A stretch of 32,408 nucleotides of DNA from Bacteroidota bacterium (lineage in GTDB: Bacteria; Bacteroidota; Bacteroidia; Chitinophagales; LD1): NCBI GenBank assembly GCA_947461105.1, contig CANHIG010000013.1:1-32408 (forward strand), read 5' to 3'. Of the stretch, positions 1 through 7,755 are shown one piece after another. How positions within the stretch are numbered: position 1 is the stretch's first letter; every line of letters begins with the position of its first letter. A program made the position numbers and the translations under genes. Under the pieces are notes generated by a model. The model was not told the DNA's origin, did no database searches, and saw only the letters and a list, made by a program, of their open reading frames with translations.

Positions 1-201
1 AGTTGAAGTATCGTTTGGTTTAAATGTTGGATAATGGGTTTGCAATACTGTCTCGTAATAGCTCGTATACTTGCCTGTATGTTGCTCAAATGGCGTTTCA
101 TAAATATGAAGCACACGCAACAATCCCTCAAAAAGAAAAATGAAAAAAAATATACTGAAGCCAAGGTATTTTAGACTGAAGAATGGTTTTTTCGCATCCA
201 C
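1..201 (-). CDS. Partial membrane-anchored protein (N-terminus only; runs off the window start)
   Basis: Minus frame from a GTG at 201 is open to the window edge: (M)DAKKPFFSLKYLGFSIFFFIFLFEGLLRVLHIYETPFEQHTGKYTSYYETVLQTHYPTFKPNDTST. One hydrophobic segment followed by a soluble segment. Upstream in-frame TAA and no ATG in frame. Not in the supplied ORF track because it is truncated. Confidence 0.35.
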   Translation of the reverse strand, partial: MDAKKPFFSLKYLGFSIFFFIFLFEGLLRVLHIYETPFEQHTGKYTSYYETVLQTHYPTFKPNDTST

Positions 202-262
202 TTTGAGCAGTATTAGTCTTGTTAGAGGTGAAGATAGTTAGACAAAAAAGCCAGGCATCAAA

Positions 263-1036
263 CTACTCTTCCGAAATCTGTTTTTCATCTTCCCTTTTCA
301 TGCGCACCCAAAAATTATTGTAGCCCTCGCCAATGATTACGGTGAGCAGTTGCTCCTGAATCATTTCGAGCATTGCCAGAAAAGTGAAAATAGCATGTAT
401 CCTGTTTTCTACCGTTTCGAATATCCTTTCAAAAGGAATTTCTGCGCCTGACTTCACCACATCTCTTAGCAGCATTTTTTCGCCTTCGATAGTGTAAGCC
501 GGCTGCACCACAGTATGGACTACTTTAGTTTTTTCTTTAGCTACACGATCCAGCACATTTTGAAACGCCTTCATCAATTTGAAAATGGTGAGCGATTGCA
601 TTTCATATTCCGTTTCAAAAATTGCCGCTATCTCCTGAGACTCCTGTTCGATATTGCCCCTTTTTGCAATGCTTTGGCGATCGTCTTCCATTTTTCGCAT
701 AGCATCAGAAGCCTCTTTGAATTTCTTGTACTCAATAAGTCTGTTTACAAGCTCTTCCCTCGGGTCTATTTCTTTGCCCTTTTCATCAAGTTCCTTTCTG
801 GGTAAAAGCACTTTTGCCTTGATACGCATTAGGGTTGCAGCTACCAAAATAAACTCACTTGCCATCTCAATATCCAGCTGTTCCATTTGATGGATATAGC
901 TGAGGAAATCTTGTGTGATTTTAAAAATGGGAATGTCATAAATATCAAGCTCATCGCGCTCAATAAAAAATAGCAAAAGATCAAAAGGACCTTCAAATTG
1001 CGGAAGCTTGATGGAATATGTTTCTTGTTGTGACAT
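263..1036 (-). CDS. scpA: Segregation and condensation protein A
   Basis: N-terminus YSIKLPQFEGPFDLLLFFIERDELDIYDIPIFKITQDFLSYI and EFILVAATLMRIKAKVLLP are typical of ScpA; 257 aa. Confidence 0.92.
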   Translation of the reverse strand: MSQQETYSIKLPQFEGPFDLLLFFIERDELDIYDIPIFKITQDFLSYIHQMEQLDIEMASEFILVAATLMRIKAKVLLPRKELDEKGKEIDPREELVNRLIEYKKFKEASDAMRKMEDDRQSIAKRGNIEQESQEIAAIFETEYEMQSLTIFKLMKAFQNVLDRVAKEKTKVVHTVVQPAYTIEGEKMLLRDVVKSGAEIPFERIFETVENRIHAIFTFLAMLEMIQEQLLTVIIGEGYNNFWVRMKREDEKQISEE

Positions 1037-1218
1037 TTTTTATTGTGTTGGTAAATATAATTTCTTTCCCCTTTTTTGTTTTAAAAAATGGCAATATCCA
1101 TAGAAGCACAAAAAGATACTACCTGATAACGCAACTGAAAAGGCAAAAATCAAGTCCTTATAAACCGATATTCAGCGAATTTTTCTATTTTTATCTCTTG
1201 TACCAACCAAAAAAACTT

Positions 1219-4200
1219 ATGATGAAGCGTTATTCATTTTTGCTTTCTTTTTTAGTGATTTCATCGGGGCTAAAAGCACAAGTACCAGCTTGCGATACCG
1301 ATGCTATAAAAACTGCATTGTCCTCATACACCAGATTCTATGTAGCCAGCAATCCTTGTGCTATGTACTTTGTAAACAACAGCAATAAAACCTGGGCTGC
1401 CTCTCAGGCAGATGCCGCAGCAGTAGGTGGTTTTTTAGCAACAATGACTAACCAAACAGAAAATGATGATGTGGTTACTGGCTTGGTAGCAGCTGGCTAT
1501 CCAACAAACGATAATTTTTGGATTGGGCTAAATGCCCAGGGCGCTTCATCAGATCCAAACCCTGCAAACTGGGGCTGGAATTGGGTAGATGGCTCGGCTT
1601 ATGGATTCCAAAACTGGGTGGGTGGCGCACCGGATAATGCGTCAGGATTTCCCGGCAATGTGCCGGAAGATGCTGTTCAGATAAGGCTTTCTGATGGAAA
1701 ATGGAATACGCTAATGTCTCAGAATGCTGGTCTTTTTCCTGCCCCAACAGGAAAGGGAATTATTAAAATAAATCTTTGTCCTGTACTCACCGCAACACCA
1801 GGTGCAGCAGTATGTTCAGGTGCAGCAACTACAATTAGTGTCTCTACCACTCTAGGTTCGCCATCCTACACCTACTCGGTTTTTCTGCCACCATCACTAG
1901 TGCCGGTTGCGTCAGGGAGTACCTCAAGCATTGCGGTGAGTCCGCCTACTGTGGGAAATAATTCTTTTTTGGTATTGTCTCAAGATAGGTATGGCTGCCC
2001 AGATACCTCATTCGTAAACATTACAGGCAATAACTGTACAACCCCGACAACTACTTGTAATCTGGCTGCTATCAGAGCGGCATTTGCGGCATCGGGAAAC
2101 TATACCGAATTGGTAGTAACAGGTCAGGATTGCAGTATGTATTTTATTGACAACAGATCTCAGGATGCTGCGCAAGCTGAAGCTGATGCAAATACTCTGG
2201 GTGCGCATCTCGTAGTATTGAATGACGCCAATGAAAACGCAAATGTTTTAGCTTCACTAACTGCAGGTGGTTATCTTGCTAACAATGCCAGAGTGTGGCT
2301 TGGCTATAAAAGGGTAAGCACCGGAAGCGCTCTTTTTTATACGCTGGATGGTTCCACAGGAAATTTTCTTCCTCCAACTTCCGCAGGAGGTCCAACACCG
2401 GGAATCTATCAAAATTGGGATGTAGGAGAACCAAACAATAACGACTACCAGTGTTCTCCGGTATGCGGTATAGGTTGTAATTCATATGCCTGTACCAATG
2501 GAGAGCAGTGTGTTCAAATGCGGTTCTCAGGAAATTGGAATGACCTTCCTTGTGATGGTACAAGTAAATCAGTGATTGAAGTAAATTTATGTCCGCAAAC
2601 TACAGCTTCCAGAGATACCATAGTGTGCACCGGAGGAAGTATAGCCATTGCAGTTAGCACTATTTTAGGTTCTAATCCTATTACTCACACATGGAGCCCA
2701 GGTGGCTTGACCGGTAATACAGTAAACATTACTCCTGCATCGCCTACTACCTATACAGTAACAGCTTCAGACCGCTATGGCTGTACAGGAAGAGACAGTG
2801 TTTTTGTAAATATAAATTCTAATTGTAATCCTCCGGTCGGCCCAGTAGGTTGTGATATACTGGCTATAAGAAATGCTTTTGCAGCGTCAGGGGCAAGATA
2901 TACTGAATTGCCAGTCTCTGGCCAGACTTGCAGTATGTACTTTATAGATAATAATTCAATAGATGCTGCTCAGGCTGAGACTGATGCTAATGCTTTAGGT
3001 GCTCACCTAGTGGTATTTAATGACCTTTCAGAAAACACGGATGTTGTTGCTGCTTTGAATGCAGGTGGCTACCTTGCGGGAAATGCACCTGTTTGGATTG
3101 GAGTGAAGAGAGTGAGTAACGGCAATAGTCAGTTTTATACCCTTGATAATAGCACAGGTAATTTTACACCGGGACCATCAACTCCAACTTTATACCAAAA
3201 TTGGGGAGGTGGAGAGCCTAATAATAATAGACCGGGGTGTTGCACCACTCCTATTTTGGGTAACACCTGTTTAACTGCAAGCGATAACTACAAATGCAAT
3301 AATGGAGAACAATGTGTGCAAATATATAGTAGCGGGCAATGGAATGATTTATCTTGTAACAGAACCAGCAAATCTGTAATAGAGGTAAATCTTTGCCCGG
3401 AATTACGAGGATCAGGAGATACTACACTTTGCGCTTCTTTACCCATCACCTTGACTACAAGTACAATTCTTGGTTCTCAGCCTTACACTTATGATTGGAC
3501 CCCAGGAGGACAAACTACGGCAAATATTACGGTCACACCACCGACAGGAACAACTCCATACATTGCCACTGCAACGGACCGATATGGATGCAAAGGAAAA
3601 GATACTATTACAGTTTCAATAGTTCCAATACCTACTCCCGTATTGGTTGCAAACCCATCAGTTTCCAGTCTATGCACAGGAGAAAACATTACTATTTCAA
3701 ACTCTACTCCCGGCATTAGCCCAACAGCAACATTTAATTGGAATTTTGCGGGTGCAACTATTGTGAGCGGCAGCGGAGCTGGACCTTATGTTTTAAACTG
3801 GACAACCCCGGGGCAGAAAATAATCACTTTGGATGTTAACGAAGGAAGCTGTACTGCTCCACAAGCAAGCATCAATATAAGTGTTGGAAATCCTCCGACT
3901 GTTGATGCCGGAAGGGACACTTTTATTTGTTCAGGTGGCAGTATACAAATTGGCTCACCTAATATACCCGGTTACACCTACACATGGAGCAACACAACAG
4001 AACTGAATAATGCTTCAATCGCAAATCCTTCATTTACGTATTTGAATTTTGGTGTAAACCCAACTACATTTTCACTCACTGTTGTAGCTAGTGACAATGG
4101 ATGCACTGCTTCTGATCAGGTAAATGTGACCGTTAATCCTCCATCACCGACAACCATTGTTGCAAATAACAATAACACTTTTTGTGCAGGCACCACTGTA

Positions 4201-5349
4201 GATTTGGAATCTACAGATACCACATTAACCGGATTGGTTTGGTCAACCGGACAAACATCTACAATCCTTTCTGTTACTTCTACCGGAAATTATAATCTTA
4301 CTGGAACTGATGCATCAGGTTGTAAATACGTAAGTAATAGTATTTCTACAACGCAAGTGCCTGTTCCAAATGCTATAACAGTAGCAAATGGCTTAAATAA
4401 TGAAAGCTGCACCGGATATAATGATGGTGCTATCATTCTTACTTCAACTACAGGAACTCCCCCATATCAATATATTTGGAATACTACTCCTCCACAAGCA
4501 GGGAATACCATCACTAATCTTACTCCAGGAACTTACTATGTAACTGTATTAGACAACAATAATTGCACCGCACAAAACTCATTCACTATTCAACCTGCTG
4601 CTCTATTTGGTGTAACGATTGACAGTGCAAAAGATGTGAGCTGCTTTGGCAAAAATGATGGAAGATTCTATGCTACCGCTTATGGTGGAGCTACGCCATA
4701 CAGATATTTATGGTCTAACGGAGTGGCAAGTAAAAATCTTTTCTATGCTACAGCCGGAACTTATATCATCACTGTAACTGAACAAAATGGGTGCAAAGCC
4801 ATGGATACAGCATCTATCATTGAGCCGCCTCAAATTGTGATTACTGCAAACTACCAGCCAGAGTTGGAGTATTTTACCGAAACAACTATAGATGTAAGTG
4901 TATCACCTCTTTCATCATACACCTATCTTTGGTCTCCGACCAATATAGTAAACTGCATTGATTGCGAAGACGTGACCACAGTAGGAATAAGAACTACAAA
5001 ATATACCGTAAAGGCATACGACCAAAATACAGGCTGTTTCGACTCTTTAAATATCATAATCAAAGTAGATGCCTCCAAACACATTTATATTCCTAATGCT
5101 TTTACTCCTAATGAGGATAGCAGAAACGACAAGTGGCAGGTATTTACCAAAGGCATTAAATATTTCAAAGTAGATGTGTTCAACAGATGGGGCGAATTAG
5201 TGTTCAGCTCTGTAGATTTGAATGAAGGCTGGGACGGCACATACAAGGATGCACCTGCTTCTCCGGGAATATATCCATACCAAGTGAATATAACCTACCT
5301 TGATGGAGAGGTTATAAAATCAAAAGGCTCGATTAACCTCATTAAGTAA
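1219..5349 (+). CDS. Large secreted protein: three C-type-lectin-like domains alternating with Ig/PKD-like domains, two SprB-like repeats, and a gliding-motility-associated (T9SS type B) C-terminal domain
   Basis: Likely start is ATGATGAAG at 1219 (signal peptide MMKRYSFLLSFLVISSGLKAQ), not the ORF-track start at 1018. CTLD motifs EPNNN / W(N)DL / NLCP occur in repeats 2 and 3, with a diverged repeat 1. SprB-like SCTGYNDGAI..PPYQYIWN..TPGTYYVTVLDNNNC and SCFGKNDGRF..PYRYLWSNG..GTYIITVTEQNGC. C-terminus IYIPNAFTPNEDSRNDKW..VDVFNRWGELVF..GWDGTYKDAPASPGIYPYQVN matches the CHU_C/type B sorting domain pattern. Confidence 0.9.
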   Translation: MMKRYSFLLSFLVISSGLKAQVPACDTDAIKTALSSYTRFYVASNPCAMYFVNNSNKTWAASQADAAAVGGFLATMTNQTENDDVVTGLVAAGYPTNDNFWIGLNAQGASSDPNPANWGWNWVDGSAYGFQNWVGGAPDNASGFPGNVPEDAVQIRLSDGKWNTLMSQNAGLFPAPTGKGIIKINLCPVLTATPGAAVCSGAATTISVSTTLGSPSYTYSVFLPPSLVPVASGSTSSIAVSPPTVGNNSFLVLSQDRYGCPDTSFVNITGNNCTTPTTTCNLAAIRAAFAASGNYTELVVTGQDCSMYFIDNRSQDAAQAEADANTLGAHLVVLNDANENANVLASLTAGGYLANNARVWLGYKRVSTGSALFYTLDGSTGNFLPPTSAGGPTPGIYQNWDVGEPNNNDYQCSPVCGIGCNSYACTNGEQCVQMRFSGNWNDLPCDGTSKSVIEVNLCPQTTASRDTIVCTGGSIAIAVSTILGSNPITHTWSPGGLTGNTVNITPASPTTYTVTASDRYGCTGRDSVFVNINSNCNPPVGPVGCDILAIRNAFAASGARYTELPVSGQTCSMYFIDNNSIDAAQAETDANALGAHLVVFNDLSENTDVVAALNAGGYLAGNAPVWIGVKRVSNGNSQFYTLDNSTGNFTPGPSTPTLYQNWGGGEPNNNRPGCCTTPILGNTCLTASDNYKCNNGEQCVQIYSSGQWNDLSCNRTSKSVIEVNLCPELRGSGDTTLCASLPITLTTSTILGSQPYTYDWTPGGQTTANITVTPPTGTTPYIATATDRYGCKGKDTITVSIVPIPTPVLVANPSVSSLCTGENITISNSTPGISPTATFNWNFAGATIVSGSGAGPYVLNWTTPGQKIITLDVNEGSCTAPQASINISVGNPPTVDAGRDTFICSGGSIQIGSPNIPGYTYTWSNTTELNNASIANPSFTYLNFGVNPTTFSLTVVASDNGCTASDQVNVTVNPPSPTTIVANNNNTFCAGTTVDLESTDTTLTGLVWSTGQTSTILSVTSTGNYNLTGTDASGCKYVSNSISTTQVPVPNAITVANGLNNESCTGYNDGAIILTSTTGTPPYQYIWNTTPPQAGNTITNLTPGTYYVTVLDNNNCTAQNSFTIQPAALFGVTIDSAKDVSCFGKNDGRFYATAYGGATPYRYLWSNGVASKNLFYATAGTYIITVTEQNGCKAMDTASIIEPPQIVITANYQPELEYFTETTIDVSVSPLSSYTYLWSPTNIVNCIDCEDVTTVGIRTTKYTVKAYDQNTGCFDSLNIIIKVDASKHIYIPNAFTPNEDSRNDKWQVFTKGIKYFKVDVFNRWGELVFSSVDLNEGWDGTYKDAPASPGIYPYQVNITYLDGEVIKSKGSINLIK

Positions 5350-5359
5350 TTCACCTTTC

Positions 5360-6019
5360 ATGAAAAAATTATTTTATACAGCTGCTGCAGTAATAATTAC
5401 CGCAGCAGCTTTTTTCTTTGGTAAATATTCGGGGGCAAATTTGGTGCGTGATGGCATAGTTGCCAATTATCCATTATTCAAATCTTTAGTTTCTAACTCA
5501 GTAGTTGAAAAGGATAGCACTATATCGCTATCTGCAAATTATACAGATCACAAAACACTTTTTTCATTACTGAATCTTAGAGAATCAGACACCATAAATT
5601 TTCAGATTCCATATCATGCAATCTATGGTATGGATTTAAATTCAAAATATTTTCGGGTTTCGAAAACAAGAAATCAGATTGAGGTCTATTTGCCAAATCC
5701 TTATGTAAGAAGCCTTGACATCAATTTTGAAGGGGTATTGATAAATGGAAAAACTACGAATGAAAAATTGAGTCTTGAAAACAATAATATGCTTAAAAGA
5801 GATTTGACTGAAATTATTTTGCTACCGCTTAGCAAAGATAAATCTGCTATTAAATCTGCGAATACTAAAATAACTGAAGCGGTGATATGGCTTTTTGTGC
5901 CATACAAATTTGAACTGAAAATGTATTTCGACAATCAGAATTTCGATTTACCGGAGATTGTCGGATTAAATAAAGATGTAGAGAAATATTTGAAAGAAAA
6001 TTTTTCAAATAATAAATAG
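5360..6019 (+). CDS. Membrane-anchored protein, DUF4230-like
   Basis: N-terminal TM/signal MKKLFYTAAAVIITAAAFFFG, then IPYHAIYGMDLNSKYFRVSKTRNQIEVYLPNPYV, resembling DUF4230 family organisation. Confidence 0.55.
   Translation: MKKLFYTAAAVIITAAAFFFGKYSGANLVRDGIVANYPLFKSLVSNSVVEKDSTISLSANYTDHKTLFSLLNLRESDTINFQIPYHAIYGMDLNSKYFRVSKTRNQIEVYLPNPYVRSLDINFEGVLINGKTTNEKLSLENNNMLKRDLTEIILLPLSKDKSAIKSANTKITEAVIWLFVPYKFELKMYFDNQNFDLPEIVGLNKDVEKYLKENFSNNK
5380..5410. repeat. 31-bp near-perfect palindrome inside the signal/TM codons
   Basis: AGCTGCTGCAGTAAT-A-ATTACCGCAGCAGCT: 15-nt arms with one mismatch. Confidence 0.85.
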
Positions 6020-6242
6020 ACCAACATTTCCATCTACATCGGGTTATACTCATATAGCAAATTAGCTAAATAAGATGTGATGCGTTACATCTAGACATAT
6101 TAATTTCAACCTTTACTAAATGCTTGCAGATACTCCAAATGGAATAAAACAATCAGCAATGCAATCATTTTTTTTATTGGGAGAATCTGTGTGATTTCAT
6201 AAATTGGCAAATCACCTATCCAATTTACAGTAGATTTAAGAA

Positions 6243-6851
6243 ATGAAAAACGCCTTAATTAGAATGAACAAATTTGCTTTATTACTCTCTGTAATACTTT
6301 TCAGCAAGAGCTTATCAGCTCAGCAAAAACTTTTTGATGTATCACTTTTTGGCAAAAAAGTTGGCGACCTAAAAATTGAAAGAATAGAACTCTCTCCAAT
6401 ACGAGAAACAATAAAAATGATTAATGAAATTGCAATCAAGTCTATAATGATAAATAGATGGTCTAAGACTTTGCTCAATACATTATGGGAAAATAAAGTC
6501 CTTATTGATAGCGACTATGATTTCAAAAGCGAATCTGCTTCTATGAAGGTGAGAATGTTTTTTAATAAAACCCATTATGGTGTAAAAACAGACACCAGTA
6601 ACGCCATACTAAATTGCGGCCCGATAAAATGCACCACAAACAGACTTTTTTTTGAAGAGCCGATAAACCACACCCATGTTTTTTCTGAAAAATTCACCAA
6701 ATATTTCCCACTAAAAAAGTACGCTGCAAATGAATATGGATTTACTGTATCAGATGGTACTGTAAACATATATAAATACAAAAACGGGAACCTCTACGAA
6801 ATCGAAATCAGAAAGCCTTTTGGAACAGGCTATGTGAGGCTTGTAAACTAA
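6243..6851 (+). CDS. Exported hypothetical protein (possibly DUF6134-like)
   Basis: Signal peptide MNKFALLLSVILFSKSLSAQ (start may be the ATG at 6264), then LFDVSLFGKKVGDLKIERI. Family assignment is tentative. Confidence 0.55.
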   Translation: MKNALIRMNKFALLLSVILFSKSLSAQQKLFDVSLFGKKVGDLKIERIELSPIRETIKMINEIAIKSIMINRWSKTLLNTLWENKVLIDSDYDFKSESASMKVRMFFNKTHYGVKTDTSNAILNCGPIKCTTNRLFFEEPINHTHVFSEKFTKYFPLKKYAANEYGFTVSDGTVNIYKYKNGNLYEIEIRKPFGTGYVRLVN

Positions 6852-6869
6852 CTGCTGACTTTTTTGAAT

Positions 6870-7745
6870 TTAATTCCTTTGGTCACTTCCCCAGTTCAAT
6901 TTTGTTTTGAGCGAGCTGATAAAATTCATGTCAGTAAGTCTTACTAAGTTCGCCTTAAATGGCGCTTTCTTAATAGCAAGCTGACAGGCAGAATCAATCG
7001 TTTCAAATCTTGAATCCAGTGTGCATAGGAAGCTATTCCCTCTTCCTGATACTTCAAAAGATAGTATTACATCATCAGAAACCACTATCGGACGCACGTT
7101 AAGGTTGTGAGGCGCAACAGGAGTGATTACAAAGTTTCCTGAAGTAGGATAAATAATCGGACCTCCGCAACTCAGAGAATATCCTGTAGATCCTGTTGGA
7201 GTAGAAATAATCAATCCATCAGCCCAATAAGAATTGAGTAATTCACCATTGAGGAATGCATTTACAGTAATCATACTTGATTGGTCTTTCCGCTGAATGG
7301 TCATTTCATTCAGCGCAAAATTGATGTCGCCAAATAGGCTCTTGTTACTATTAAGCTCTATAATAGTTCTTTTATCCATCAAATATTTCCCTTTGCGAAT
7401 TACATCAATAGCTGTGGGAATTTGCTCTTTACTCACATTCGCCAGAAAACCTAAACGACCAAAATTAATTCCCAGTATTGGAGTTTCAGAACTCTTGATG
7501 AAGGTGATAGCTTCAAGTATTGTACCATCGCCTCCAAGGCTGATAAGCATTTCCGCACTCGACCTTACTTCATCAAAATTGCTGTATGTTTTAATTCCTG
7601 ATAGGGTAGGCAATACCTGATGCAATAACTTTGCATAATTTTCCTCAACACTAAAATCAAGTTGTGCGTCAGATAAAAGCTTAATTATCTCCTCAACGAA
7701 AACTGCGTTTTGAGGATGAATTGTTTTGCCAAATAATGCAATCAT
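6870..7745 (-). CDS. nadK: NAD kinase
   Basis: GGDGTILEAI, GINFGRLGFLANV, NEMTI, and DGLIISTPTGSTGYSLSCGGPI motifs. Confidence 0.96.
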   Translation of the reverse strand: MIALFGKTIHPQNAVFVEEIIKLLSDAQLDFSVEENYAKLLHQVLPTLSGIKTYSNFDEVRSSAEMLISLGGDGTILEAITFIKSSETPILGINFGRLGFLANVSKEQIPTAIDVIRKGKYLMDKRTIIELNSNKSLFGDINFALNEMTIQRKDQSSMITVNAFLNGELLNSYWADGLIISTPTGSTGYSLSCGGPIIYPTSGNFVITPVAPHNLNVRPIVVSDDVILSFEVSGRGNSFLCTLDSRFETIDSACQLAIKKAPFKANLVRLTDMNFISSLKTKLNWGSDQRN

Positions 7746-7755
7746 TGCTGCTATT

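Noticed and set aside
515-890. Plus-strand ORFs of 96 and 78 aa
   Set aside because: Antisense shadows of scpA; compositionally unlike real proteins (Phe/Ser-rich).
1475-3719. Several ORFs of 66-94 aa on both strands within the lectin gene
   Set aside because: Out-of-frame shadows inside a strongly coding gene with recognisable domains.
6020-6242. Small inverted repeats (AGATGTGA-TGCG-TTACATCT; GTGATTT..AAATCAC) as ncRNA or terminator
   Set aside because: Short stems, no U-tract, AT-rich background; not distinguishable from chance.
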